Shown: positions 34,066-43,321 of the stretch, piece after piece | Numbering within the stretch: position 1 is the first letter of the stretch | Layout: the number at the start of each line of letters is the position of its first letter | Assembly: GCA_963783965.1 (NCBI GenBank) | Contig: CAWAPQ010000001.1 | Location: forward strand, 1 to 64,000 | Length of the DNA stretch: 64,000 nucleotides | Source: Bog-473 sp963783965 | GTDB taxonomy: Bacteria; Actinomycetota; Acidimicrobiia; Acidimicrobiales; RAAP-2 | Direction: 5' to 3' | Position numbers and translations under genes: made by a program | The notes under the pieces: model-generated | Databases searched by the model: none | Seen by the model: the letters and a program-made list of their open reading frames with translations, nothing else | What the model was told of the DNA's origin: nothing

Positions 34066-35103
34066 ATGTCGCTGAAGTTCGACGCCATGTTGCCGGCGCA
34101 GCCGCTGCGCCAGGCGGCCGAGCTGGGGCGGCGGGCCGCCGAGGCCGGGCTGTCCGGCCTGGTCGTCACCGAGGCGGGACGGACGGCGTATCTGACCTGT
34201 GGCGCGTTGGTGACGGCGGCCGACATCGATGTGCTGACGGGCATCGCGGTCGCCTTCCCCCGCAGCCCCATGGTGACGGCGGCGACGGCGTGGGAGCTGG
34301 CCGAGGCGAGCGGGGGTCGCTTCCGCCTGGGTCTCGGTGCGCAGGTGCGGGCGCACATTGAGCGGCGCTACGGCGCGGCGTTCGAGCACCCGGGCCCGCG
34401 GCTGCGCGAGTACGTCCTGGCCGTGAAGCAGATCTTCGAGGCCTTCCGCCACGGCACGCCGTTGGCCGTGGAGGGCGAGTACTACAACCTCTCGTTGCTC
34501 CCGCCCATGTGGTCTCCGGGGGCCATCGACTGCGGCGATCCACCGGTCGACATCGCCGCCGTCAACCCCTGGATGCTCCGGATGGCCGGCGAAGTCGCCG
34601 ACGGCGTCCACGTGCACCCGCTCAACACGCCGACCTACCTGCGCGAGACCCTGCTGCCCAACGTGCAGGCGGGCGCCGCCCGCTCCGGACGCGGGGTCGA
34701 GGACCTCGAGATCATCGTCCCGGCCTTCCTGGTCGTCGGCGACAGCGCGGAAGAGCGCAGCCGGTGGCGTGAGATGGCCCGCGTGCAGGTCGCCTTCTAC
34801 GGGTCGACGGCCAACTATGCGTTCATCTTCGAGCAGCTCGACCGCGAGGGCACGACCGACCTCATCCGCGCCCGGCAACGCGCCGGCGACGTGGCCGGCA
34901 TGGCGGCGGTGATCGACGACGACCTCCTGGAGAACTTCGTCACCGAGGGAACGTGGGACGACATCGCCGACCGCATCGTCGCCAAGTACGGCGGCATCGC
35001 CACCCGGGTCGTCAGCTACTTCACCGGATCCGATCTGGTGCGCAACCCCGACGCGTTCGAACGCTGGGGCACGCTGGCCCGGCGGGTCCGGAACTCCTCC
35101 TAG
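34066..35103 (+). CDS. LLM class (F420-dependent type) oxidoreductase
   Basis: 345 residues in the luciferase-like TIM-barrel family: GLSGLVVTEAGRTAYLT near the N-terminus, AVAFPRSPMVTAATAWELAE, GGRFRLGLGAQVRAHIERRY and DPPVDIAAVNPWMLRMAGEV. The GAQVRAHIERRYG block is characteristic of the TIGR03617-type F420-dependent group, as in the gene at 54181. Substrate unknown. It closes the PIG-L/PhyH cassette. Confidence 0.88.
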   Translation: MSLKFDAMLPAQPLRQAAELGRRAAEAGLSGLVVTEAGRTAYLTCGALVTAADIDVLTGIAVAFPRSPMVTAATAWELAEASGGRFRLGLGAQVRAHIERRYGAAFEHPGPRLREYVLAVKQIFEAFRHGTPLAVEGEYYNLSLLPPMWSPGAIDCGDPPVDIAAVNPWMLRMAGEVADGVHVHPLNTPTYLRETLLPNVQAGAARSGRGVEDLEIIVPAFLVVGDSAEERSRWREMARVQVAFYGSTANYAFIFEQLDREGTTDLIRARQRAGDVAGMAAVIDDDLLENFVTEGTWDDIADRIVAKYGGIATRVVSYFTGSDLVRNPDAFERWGTLARRVRNSS

Positions 35104-35122
35104 ACGACGACGCCCCTGTGCG

Positions 35123-35545
35123 TCAGGACGGGGCGCCCTTGCGGCGCCGGAACAGCTTGCGGTTGCCCTTCCCCGGTTCCTCCGGGTCGTCGGCCTCCTC
35201 GGCGACCAACGCCGCGTCGAGCTCGGCGAACGCGGCGTCATCGTCGTCGCCAACCCCGTCGTCGTCGGCCCCGGTCGATGCCGCCGTCGCCCTCCGGGAC
35301 GGACCCCGTTCCTGAGCCCCGCCGGTGCGTTCGAACATCGTCGACAGGCGGGCCTCTACCGCGTCGATGTCGGCCGTGGCGGCCGACAGGGCCCTGTGCA
35401 GGTCGGCCGCGTGCTCCGGCTCAGGAAGCGAACCGGCTCCCCCGGCCGCCGTCGGGCGCACCCGATCGGTCCAGGCCGAGCCGTCCCAGTAGCGCTCCTG
35501 GTCGTCACGCTCGGGGTCCGGCTGCCACCCCGGGGCGTTGCCCAT
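35123..35545 (-). CDS. DUF2510 domain-containing acidic protein
   Basis: 140 residues from ATG 35545 (GGAGG six bases upstream). The N-terminus has the DUF2510 motif PGWQPDPERDDQERYWDGSA with WTDRV, followed by a helical region and an acidic linker (DDDGVGDDDDAAFAELDAAL) and a basic end (NRKLFRRRKGAPS). DUF2510 domains bear the W-x-P-D-P...YWDG signature common in actinobacterial membrane or envelope proteins, but no membrane helix is present here. Function unknown. Confidence 0.85.
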   Translation of the reverse strand: MGNAPGWQPDPERDDQERYWDGSAWTDRVRPTAAGGAGSLPEPEHAADLHRALSAATADIDAVEARLSTMFERTGGAQERGPSRRATAASTGADDDGVGDDDDAAFAELDAALVAEEADDPEEPGKGNRKLFRRRKGAPS

Positions 35546-35751
35546 CGTCATCCTCCGCTCCGCTCCACTCGGATCCCCCTCCGACGTCCCAATGCTAAGT
35601 GCGCACGTCAGAGAACCGTTCGGCGGGCACACGTCGTCCCCCCAACTCGATGCGGGGCACCCCGCGGGGTCAGAATAGGATCCACGGGTTCCCTCTCGGA
35701 GAGCCGGGAGCCGACAACGGATCGACAACGACGACGTACGGAAGGACTGCG

Positions 35752-36063
35752 GTGGCTATCCAATTGAAAGCAGGGACGAGGTTGCGCAGTGCGATCGACG
35801 CCTGCGAGGTCGTGATCGTGAAAGCGCCCGCCGGCCCGGTCGACCTGCGCTGCGGCGGCCACCCCTTCCTGCCGGCCGACGCCGAGCCGACGTCCGAGAA
35901 CATCGTCGAGGGCTTCGGCGGCGGCACCCAGCTCGGCAAGCGCTACAGCGACGAGGAGATCGGCCTCGAGTTGCTGTGCACCAAGGCCGGCGAGGGCGCC
36001 ATTTCGGTCGGCGACACCATTTTGGTCATCAAGGGAGCGAAGCCCCTCCCCGCCTCGGACTGA
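35752..36063 (+). CDS. Small protein paired with acyl-CoA synthetase, function unknown
   Basis: 103 residues from GTG 35752, preceded by GGAAGGA. MAIQLKAGTRLRSAIDACEV, then IVKAPAGPVDLRCGGHPF and GKRYSDEEIGLELLCTKAGE. All-beta character, with two cysteines (in LRCGG and LLCTK). I do not recognise the family. It lies 24 bases before an acyl-CoA synthetase gene on the same strand and is probably co-transcribed with it, so a role as an accessory or carrier-like subunit is possible but unproven. Confidence 0.65.
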   Translation: MAIQLKAGTRLRSAIDACEVVIVKAPAGPVDLRCGGHPFLPADAEPTSENIVEGFGGGTQLGKRYSDEEIGLELLCTKAGEGAISVGDTILVIKGAKPLPASD

Positions 36064-36087
36064 CGTTCGGGCAGAAGGGACGCCGCC

Positions 36088-37581
36088 ATGAACATCGCCA
36101 TGCTGCTCGAGATGGCAGCCGAAGGCGATCCCGATCGCATCGTCCTCGGTTCACATGACGGGGGGCTCACCGCCTCGGATCTCCTCGAGCGATCCCGGCG
36201 GGCTGCCATCTACTTCGAGAAGAGCGGCGCAGAGGTCCTCGGCTACTTCGGGCTGAACGCGGACACGCTGCCCGTCGCCCTCTTCGGTGCCGCCCTGGCC
36301 GGCATCCCGTTCGCACCGCTCAACTACCGCGCCCCCGACGAGCAGCTCCGCGGCATCGTCGGCCGGGTGGCCGGCGGCGTCATGATCGCCGACGATGACG
36401 AGGTGGCGCGCCTGCGCGACATCGGTGCCCCCAATGTCGTGACCAAGGCGGAGTTCGCGGCGGCCATCGCCGAGCCGGTCACCGGGGAGCACCCCTTCGT
36501 CGATCCCGAGGAGATCGCCGTGCTGCTCTTCACCAGCGGGACGACGTCCGAGCCCAAGGCGGCGATCCTGCGCCACCGCCACCTGGTCTCCTACATCATC
36601 TCGAGCGTCGAGTTCCTGGGTTGTGAGCCGACCGAGGCCCAGCTGATCTGCGTGCCCTCGTACCACATTGCGGGCATCGCGGCCGTGTTGAGCTCCCTCT
36701 ACGCCGGGCGGCGCATCATGTACCTCCCGGCCTTCGAGGCCGCCTCGTGGGTGCAGCTGGCGGCGGACGAGCACATCACCCACGCCATGGTGGTGCCGAC
36801 CATGCTGGGGCGGATCCTCAACGCCATTGAGGAGACGGGGACGACGCTGCCGTCGCTGCGCCATCTCTCCTACGGCGGCGGGCGCATGCCGCTCGAACTG
36901 GTCGAGCGGACACTGACCGACATGCCCCAGGTCGATCTCGTCAACGCCTACGGCCTGACGGAAACCAGCTCCACCATCGCCATGCTCACCCCGGACGAGC
37001 ACCGCGAGGCCTTCGCCAGTGACGACCCCACCATCCGGGCCCGGCTCGGGTCGGTCGGGCGTCCCCTCCCGTCCCTCGAGGTGGAGGTGCGCGACACCGA
37101 CGAGGCGGTCCTCCCCATCGGCGAGAAGGGCGAGATCTGGGTGCGCGGCGAGCAGGTGGCCGGCGAGTACGTCGGCAACAACGTCCTGACGGTGGACGGC
37201 TGGTTCCGCACCCGCGACGCCGGCTGGTTCGACGTGCACGGTTTCCTCTACGTCGACGGCCGGCTCGACGACGTCATCGTGCGGGGGGCGGAGAACATCT
37301 CGCCGGGGGAGATCGAGGAAGTGCTCATGGCCCACGGCGCCGTGGCCGAGGCGGCGGTGATCGGCATCCCCGACGCCGAGTGGGGCGAGGCGGTGGCGGC
37401 CGTGGTCGTCCTCCATCCCGACGGCGACGCGTCCGAGGCCGAGCTGCAGGTCTGGGTCAAGGAACGCCTGCGCTCCACCAAAATGCCCGGCGTGATCGCC
37501 TTCCGCGACGAGCTCCCCTACTCGCCGACGGGCAAGCTCCTGCGGCGGGTGCTGCGGGACGAGCTGTCCGACTCTGACTGA
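36088..37581 (+). CDS. AMP-dependent acyl-CoA synthetase/ligase
   Basis: 497 residues. P-loop VLLFTSGTTSEPKAAIL (about 150-166), A5 motif VNAYGLTETSSTIAM, A7-A8 GWFRTRDAGWFDVHGFLYVD and GRLDDVIVRGAENISPGEIE, and A10 YSPTGKLLRRVL are complete. It activates a carboxylic acid to the acyl-CoA (or adenylate). It belongs with the 103-residue protein upstream. There is a second synthetase at 56437 that differs in sequence. Confidence 0.93.
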   Translation: MNIAMLLEMAAEGDPDRIVLGSHDGGLTASDLLERSRRAAIYFEKSGAEVLGYFGLNADTLPVALFGAALAGIPFAPLNYRAPDEQLRGIVGRVAGGVMIADDDEVARLRDIGAPNVVTKAEFAAAIAEPVTGEHPFVDPEEIAVLLFTSGTTSEPKAAILRHRHLVSYIISSVEFLGCEPTEAQLICVPSYHIAGIAAVLSSLYAGRRIMYLPAFEAASWVQLAADEHITHAMVVPTMLGRILNAIEETGTTLPSLRHLSYGGGRMPLELVERTLTDMPQVDLVNAYGLTETSSTIAMLTPDEHREAFASDDPTIRARLGSVGRPLPSLEVEVRDTDEAVLPIGEKGEIWVRGEQVAGEYVGNNVLTVDGWFRTRDAGWFDVHGFLYVDGRLDDVIVRGAENISPGEIEEVLMAHGAVAEAAVIGIPDAEWGEAVAAVVVLHPDGDASEAELQVWVKERLRSTKMPGVIAFRDELPYSPTGKLLRRVLRDELSDSD

Positions 37582-37678
37582 GGGACCGGGACCCGTACCG
37601 GCTGACGGCTGACGACTGACCGTGAACGCCGACCGCCGACCGCCGACCGACCACTGTCCCCGTCCGATCGCCGCGGTT

Positions 37679-38274
37679 CTACGTTGCCGCTGTGGCTGCG
37701 GCGTCGAGCAGTACCTCCACCGCCGCCCGGGTGGCGACGGCAATGTCGGCGTCGTGGTCCATGCGCGCAGTGAGCCCCGCGCCGTCATAGAGGAGGTGGA
37801 GTTGGCGCCCGAGCTGCTCGGGGTCGGCGGCGCCGGCCTGGCCGGCGAGGTCGGTGAACATCGTGCGCATCCAATGCCGGAAATCCGTCGCGTCGGATGC
37901 GATGGTCCCGCCTAGCGGGGCTTCAGTGCTGGCCGCTTGGAACGCACACCCGTTGAAGTCCGGCTGTCGGAAGACCGCAGCCTGCATGTCGAACACGGCC
38001 AGGATCTTCTGCCGCGGGTCGTCGTGTGCGGCGATCGTCTCGCTCAGACGGCTCGTCGTTCCCTCGTGACGTCCCAAGAGGTACGTGTGGATGAGCTGCT
38101 CTTTGCTCTCGAAGTTGTTGTAGAACGACGCCCGCGACACACCGGCGTGCTCAATGATCCGGTCGACCCCGACGGTGTGGATCCCTTCGGCGTAGAAGAG
38201 CTCGTTGGCCGCGGCGAGCAGCCGGTCACGGGCTGGCGTCCGGCGAGTGGATGCGCTCGCGAGGTGACGGTCAT
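37679..38274 (-). CDS. TetR family regulator (frameshift near the N-terminus)
   Basis: The body (GVSRASFYNNFESKEQLIHT onward) is a standard TetR with its HTH tyrosine/phenylalanine box. The preceding residues TPARDRLLAAANELFYAEGI and HTVGVDRIIEHA are in the same frame, but no start codon is available before an upstream stop. The ATG at 38274 (MTVTSRA) reaches it only by a net two-base (or minus one) shift at about 38255. Reconstructed length is about 197 residues. The C-terminal domain has FDMQAAVFRQPDFNGCAFQA, the LmrA/YxaF-like pattern. It may bind the dyad sites before the SDR gene. Confidence 0.78.
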
Positions 38275-38287
38275 CGCACGCCCGATC

Positions 38288-38674
38288 CTACGATTCGCTC
38301 GTGATGGCGACACGGTCGGCGTAGAAGGCGACGTGGTCGCGGATGGCCTCGACCGCGCCGTAGGGCTCGGGGTAATACCAAATGGCGCCGGCGTCGGCGC
38401 CGGTGCCGCCCTCACCGGCCACGATGTCGAAATAGGACGCTTCACCCTTGTACGGGCAATAGGTATGCAGGTCGCTGGCCCCCAGCAGGCCCTCGTTCAC
38501 ATCGGCGAGAGGGACATAGAGCACGGTCGGATAACTGGCTTCGTCGAGCGCGAGCGCCCGATCAGTCTCGGCGATGACCGCGGCACCGCGGCGAACCGTG
38601 ACATGGCCCCGGTGAGGCTCGATGGTGATGGGGTGGTCGGGTCCGGGCTCCAGGACGGGGCGGTTGTCGCTCAT
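38288..38674 (-). CDS. DUF427 domain-containing protein
   Basis: 128 residues. HPITIEPHRGHVTVRRGAAV, VIAETDRALALDEASYPTVL, and the hallmark HTYCPYKGEASYFDI with AIWYYPEPYGAVEAI make this a full DUF427 protein. The fold is a small beta barrel of unknown function, widespread in actinobacteria. It lies between a TetR and an SDR on the same strand. Confidence 0.9.
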   Translation of the reverse strand: MSDNRPVLEPGPDHPITIEPHRGHVTVRRGAAVIAETDRALALDEASYPTVLYVPLADVNEGLLGASDLHTYCPYKGEASYFDIVAGEGGTGADAGAIWYYPEPYGAVEAIRDHVAFYADRVAITSES

Positions 38675-38742
38675 GGTCGCTCTCCTTCGTTGCTGAGGTG
38701 GGGGTGAGGCAAAGGTGTGCTGGCTGGTCAGAGGCGGTCCGG

Positions 38743-39484
38743 TCAGATGGCCGTGCGCCCGCCGTCGGCCGCCATGACAGAGCCGGTGATGTAACTGGCC
38801 TTCTCGGAGGCGAGGAATGCGATCACGTCGGCGATCTCGTCGACGTGTGCGCCGCGCCCGAGGATCGTGGTCTTCCCCAATTCCTCTATGAACGCAGAAC
38901 CCTCTTGGCTGAAAACCGGACCGGGCGAGACGGCGTTGACCCGTACCCCCTGTGGGCTGTACTCGGCGGCCCAGGAGCGGGCCAATGACGCCATCGCCGC
39001 CTTGGTGGCTCCGTAGGCGGCACCGCCGGCCAGTCCGATGGTGCCGGCCATGCTGGCCAGGTTGATGATGCTGCCTCGACCTCGTTGCGCCATGGCGGGG
39101 GCCAGAGCCGCGACCAGGAAGTAGGCCGAGCGGACATTGCCGTCGAAGAGTGACTCGAACCCGGCCTCGTCGAGGTCCGCCGTCGGGCCGAACCAGGAGC
39201 TGCCGGCGTTGTTGACCAGGACGTCGACCTCACCGGACTCCTCGGCCAGTCGGCGGACGTCGGCCATGTCGGCCAGGTCGGCCCCGACGAAGCGGCCGCG
39301 CCCACCCGCGGCCTCAATCTCCGCCACGACGTCGCGGCCGCGCTCGGCGTTGCGGCCGTGTACGACCACGGTCCACCCCTCCTGGGCGAGTCGCAGGGCG
39401 GTGGCCCGGCCGATGCCCGACGTGGCCCCGGTGACAAGCGCCGTCCCCAAGGTCTCTGGTTGTGGTGCTCGTGGCGGAACTCAT
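38743..39484 (-). CDS. Short-chain dehydrogenase/reductase (one frameshift at the N-terminus)
   Basis: A classical SDR: cofactor motif TGATSGIGRA, NNAG, catalytic Ser in INLASMAGTIG, and YGATK, then SPGPV. The good ribosome site AGGAGACAGCC precedes the ATG at 39484 (MSSATSTTTRD), which enters the SDR frame (GTALVTG) only after removing one C at about 39452. Otherwise translation would have to use TTG 39450 without a site. Reconstructed length is 246 residues. Two dyad operators lie immediately upstream. NAD(P)-dependent oxidoreductase, substrate unknown. Confidence 0.85.
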
Positions 39485-39498
39485 GGCTGTCTCCTAGT

Positions 39499-39538
39499 GG
39501 GTAGAACGATCTGCCCAAGTAAGGTAGAACGATCTACC
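39499..39538. promoter_or_regulatory. Pair of GGTAGA-ACGA-TCTACC dyad operators
   Basis: GGGTAGAACGATCTGCCC (39499-39516) and GGTAGAACGATCTACC (39523-39538) share the core TAGAACGATCT. The second is perfect with 6-bp arms and a 4-bp spacer. The centres are about 22 bp apart on the upstream side of the SDR gene. TetR-type repressor sites, possibly for the TetR at 37679. Confidence 0.6.
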
Positions 39539-39721
39539 TAGTCTGTCAAGGGCCGGAATTGGACGCTCTGTACGCATCCGGGGAAGCGTGGCCCGACAAG
39601 GCCCGTGCGCTCTGGATGGCATTTGAGTATCCTTAATCCGTGATTCACCGGGGGAGCAGCACGAGGGTCGTCCTGTGTTGATCCGTCGTCGGGACCAAGC
39701 AGTCGTCCGGAAGCGACCTCG

Positions 39722-42559
39722 TTGAGCACCTACGCCCAATTCTTCCTGCTGGGACTCGGCAACGGCGGCGTGTTCGCCGCCCTGGCCATGGCGCTTGTCG
39801 TCACCTACCGCTCCTCGGGCGTGCTCAACTTCGCCACCGGCGCGCAGGCGTTGTATGCGGCGTACACCTACTCGCTGTTGCGAAACGGACAGCTCCTTCA
39901 GCCGATCCCTGGGCTGAGCCCGACGATCAACATCGGGTCGAACCTCGGCTTCTGGCCCGCACTGTTGATCACACTTGCGATCTCGGCGGTCATGGGCGCA
40001 CTGGCGTACCTCTTGATCTTCCGCCCGTTGCGAAACCACCGGCCCGTCGCCAAGGCGGTTGCGTCCATCGGGCTCATGGGCCTGCTCACCGCGATCGTCA
40101 CGTATCAGGCCGGGACGGCGGTCGTCCTGGTGAACCCGATCTTCCCGCAGAACCACGTCAGCTTTCTGGGCGTTGACGTCTCCGTCGACCGGTTGCTCCT
40201 GGCGGCCACGATCATCGGCATCGGCATCGTGCTGACAGTCCTCTTCCGGTTCACCCGGTTCGGATTGGCGACACGGGCTTCCGCCGAGACCGAGATGGGC
40301 GCACTCGTCAGCGGACTCTCCCCCGACCGCATCGCACTGGTCAACTGGATCATCAGTTTCGTCGTGTGCGGGATCGCCGGCATCCTCATCGCTCCTCTGG
40401 TTCCGCTCGTACCCGGCACGTACACACTCTTCATCGTGCCGGCGTTGGCGGCCGCCGTCGTTGGGCGCTTCCACTCGTTGGGCTGGGCGATCGCTGCCGG
40501 CCTCGGTATCGGCGCGCTCGAGTCGCTCTCCGTCTACCTCAACGGCATCCATCCCAATTTCCCGGCGGGCGCGGGACAGCTCATCCCGCTCGTTCTCGTC
40601 CTGGTGGTATTGGCCTTCCGCGGACAGACCATGCCGAGTAGGGGCACGCTGGTCCAGGTCACCCTCGGCCGGGCGCCGCGCCCGCACTGGCGTATCGGCA
40701 CCGCTGTCGTCGGTACCGGCGTGGGAATCGCGGCGATCTACCTCTTCACCGGCAACGACAGGGCCGCTCTCTACTCCAGCATGATCACCGGCGTCATCAC
40801 CTTGTCGCTGGTGGTGGTCACCGGCTACACGGGACAGATCTCGCTGGCCCAGCTCACGTTGGCCGGCGTCTCGGCGTACATCCTCAGCACGTTCGCCACC
40901 TCCTGGGGCATCCCGTTCCCCATCGCGCCCATCCTGTCCGCGCTCGTAGCCGCCGCGGCGGGGGTGGTGATCGGCATCCCGGCGCTGCGCGTCCGCGGCC
41001 TGATGCTGGGCGTCGTCACCTTGACGTTCGCGGCGGGCGTGGAGGCGATCTGGTTCAACAACAATTCCATCGACGGGGGCGCCAGTGGCTTGGCGATCCC
41101 CACCCCGCGGCTCTTCGGTATGGACCTCGGCATCGGCTCCGGAAAGGACTTCCCTCGGCCGGCCTTCGGAATCCTGTGTCTGGTCGTGCTCGTCCTGGTG
41201 GCACTTGGGGTCAGCTGGCTGCGGACGAGCCGACTGGGAACGGCGATGCTCGCCGTGCGCGCCGACGAGCGTTCTGCGGCCGCGGCCGGCATCAACGTGG
41301 TGAAGGTCAAGCTGATCGGTTTCGCCATCGCTGCATTCATCGCCGGCTTGGGCGGCTCGTTGCTTGCATATCAGTTGGGGAACGTGACGTTCCAGGACTT
41401 CGACGCATTCCTCGGACTCGTGACCTTCTCCGTCGTGGTCGTCGCCGGCATCACGTCGGTGAGCGGCGGCATTCTGGCCGGAATGATCTCCGCGGGCGGC
41501 ATCTTGGTCGCGGTGATCTCATCGGGGGTCGGCACCGGTGGCGTCGACAACTGGTACGGCATTGTGGCCGGAATCGGCGTCATCCTCACTGTGATCTTCA
41601 ATCCGGACGGAGTGGTCGGCCCAACCCACCTGTTCCTGGAACAGCACCGGATGCGAGGGGTCATGGCCCGACCGGAGGGCGCGCTCGTTCCGTCGGTACG
41701 GGCGGTGTCCGACACGCCGCAGGCCGTCCCGGCTTCGGGGCTGGCACCGGTGTCGGCCGAGGCCGGCGCGCTCGTCGGGAGCGGCGCCGGCGTCGGATCC
41801 AATGGTCACACGCGGGCGTCGGAGAACGCCGAGACGGCGCCACTGCTCGACGTCAGCAACCTCACCGTTCGCTACGGCGGGGTCGTTGCCGTGGACAATG
41901 TCAGCTTCAGCGTGCAGCAAGGCCAGATCGTCGGATTGATCGGGCCAAATGGTGCCGGCAAGACGACGACGATCGACGCCCTCTGCGGGTTCCACGACTA
42001 CGAAGGTTCGGTCCGCTTCAGCGGACAGGACGTGGGGGGTTCGGCGCCGCACCGGAGGGCTGCTCTCGGGTTGTCCCGGACGTTCCAGCTGGCGGGAGTC
42101 TCGGACGACCTGACGGTCGAGGAGAACGTCCAGGTCGGACAACAGGGGGCGGCCGGACGCGATCCGGAAACCCTCACGAGAATCCTGGACGAGTTGGGCC
42201 TGACCGACATGCGCGATCTGCAGGTCGCCATGCTCTCTCAGGGCCAGCGGCAACTGGTCTCTGTCGCCCGCGCCCTAGCGGGTGAGCCCCGCCTCCTCCT
42301 GCTCGACGAACCGGCGGCCGGACTCGACAGCACCGAAAGCCTCTGGCTGGCCGAGCGCTTGCGAGGGGTGCGCGACACCGGCGTGACGATCCTGCTGGTC
42401 GACCACGACATGAGCCTTGTCTTGAATCTCTGCGACACCATCGACGTGCTGGACTTCGGCGCGTTGATCGCAACGGGAACCCCAGATGAGATCCGGCGGA
42501 ACGAACTGGTGTCGACCGCGTATCTCGGTGTCACGCACCAACAGGTCGTGGCAACATGA
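39722..42559 (+). CDS. LivH-LivM-LivG triple fusion: ABC importer permeases and ATPase in one chain
   Basis: 945 residues starting at TTG 39722. Residues ~1-300 are a LivH-type permease (AQFFLLGLGNGGVFAALAMA; LVVTYRSSGVLNFATGAQAL). About 320-625 are a LivM-type permease (YSSMITGVITLSLVVVTGYT, GQISLAQLTLAGVSAYI, VRADERSAAAAGIN). A Ser/Ala/Gly linker leads to a LivG-type ATPase from about 705 (LIGPNGAGKTTTIDALCG, MLSQGQRQLVSVARAL, LLLLDEPAAGLDS). Such proteins import branched-chain amino acids or other carboxylates and amides. The frame is intact over 2.8 kb. LivF follows with an ATGA overlap; the binding protein is encoded convergently. Confidence 0.92.
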   Translation: MSTYAQFFLLGLGNGGVFAALAMALVVTYRSSGVLNFATGAQALYAAYTYSLLRNGQLLQPIPGLSPTINIGSNLGFWPALLITLAISAVMGALAYLLIFRPLRNHRPVAKAVASIGLMGLLTAIVTYQAGTAVVLVNPIFPQNHVSFLGVDVSVDRLLLAATIIGIGIVLTVLFRFTRFGLATRASAETEMGALVSGLSPDRIALVNWIISFVVCGIAGILIAPLVPLVPGTYTLFIVPALAAAVVGRFHSLGWAIAAGLGIGALESLSVYLNGIHPNFPAGAGQLIPLVLVLVVLAFRGQTMPSRGTLVQVTLGRAPRPHWRIGTAVVGTGVGIAAIYLFTGNDRAALYSSMITGVITLSLVVVTGYTGQISLAQLTLAGVSAYILSTFATSWGIPFPIAPILSALVAAAAGVVIGIPALRVRGLMLGVVTLTFAAGVEAIWFNNNSIDGGASGLAIPTPRLFGMDLGIGSGKDFPRPAFGILCLVVLVLVALGVSWLRTSRLGTAMLAVRADERSAAAAGINVVKVKLIGFAIAAFIAGLGGSLLAYQLGNVTFQDFDAFLGLVTFSVVVVAGITSVSGGILAGMISAGGILVAVISSGVGTGGVDNWYGIVAGIGVILTVIFNPDGVVGPTHLFLEQHRMRGVMARPEGALVPSVRAVSDTPQAVPASGLAPVSAEAGALVGSGAGVGSNGHTRASENAETAPLLDVSNLTVRYGGVVAVDNVSFSVQQGQIVGLIGPNGAGKTTTIDALCGFHDYEGSVRFSGQDVGGSAPHRRAALGLSRTFQLAGVSDDLTVEENVQVGQQGAAGRDPETLTRILDELGLTDMRDLQVAMLSQGQRQLVSVARALAGEPRLLLLDEPAAGLDSTESLWLAERLRGVRDTGVTILLVDHDMSLVLNLCDTIDVLDFGALIATGTPDEIRRNELVSTAYLGVTHQQVVAT

Positions 42560-43321
42560 GTGACGTCGTTCTCCGCGCGCCGGACCAGGGAGACTCGCCG
42601 TCGGCCGGCGCGCCCGTCCTCGAGTGCAAAGGTCTGGGCGTCGGTTATGGAAAGCTGACCGTGGCGCGTGACATCACGTTCACACTCGAGAAGGGGAAGG
42701 TCCTCACCGTCCTCGGCCCGAACGGTGCCGGCAAGACTACGCTCCTGATGACGTTGGCGGGATTCTTGCCGCCTTGCGCCGGGACGATCGTCCTGAATGG
42801 CGAGCCGGTCAGAGGATCTTCACCTCGCCGCATGAATCAGGCCGGGATGATCCTCATCCCTGACATCCGCGCCCTCTTCACCGAGCTCACGCCGATACAA
42901 AACCTGAAGCTCGCTGCGCCACGGAACGCTGACTTGGATCCGGTGCTCGAGTTGTTCCCCGCGCTGTCGCGACGCGAAAAACTCCGCACCGGCGACCTCT
43001 CTGGGGGTGAGCAGCAGATGTTGGCCATCGCACGCGGCGCTGGTCCAGTCCCCCAAGCTCCTCTTGATCGACGAGATGTCGATGGGGCTGGCGCCCATAG
43101 CTGTGGAGTCATTGATGCCTGTCATTCGCCAGGTGGCCGACGAGCATGGAGCCTCGGTCATCATGGTCGAACAGCACGTACAGCTGGCCCTCGAGGTTGC
43201 CGACGAGGCAATTGTGATGGTGCACGGGAGCATCGTCCTGTCCGGACACGCCGAGCAGTACCGAGAGGACTGCAGTGCTGTCCAGTCAGCCTATTTGAGC
43301 GGCTCAATCTCTTCTACGTGA
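42556..43321 (+). CDS. LivF-type ABC importer ATPase (one frameshift)
   Basis: About 254 residues after removing one G at about 43045 (CGCGGCGCTGG). Walker A is LGPNGAGKTTLLMTLAG, then LIPDIRALFTELTPIQNLKL, signature LSGGEQQMLAIAR, and after the shift ALVQSPKLLLIDEMSMGLAP (Walker B) and VIMVEQHVQLALEVADEAIV. It is the second ATPase of the LivHMG complex, to which it is coupled by the overlapping stop/start. The C-terminal end overlaps the convergent PPOX gene by 8 bases. Confidence 0.88.

Noticed and set aside
36151..37788. 545-codon minus-strand ORF
   Set aside because: Antisense shadow of the acyl-CoA synthetase, whose motifs are complete.
39494..40687. 397-codon minus-strand ORF
   Set aside because: Antisense to the LivH part of the fusion; highly charged low-complexity composition.
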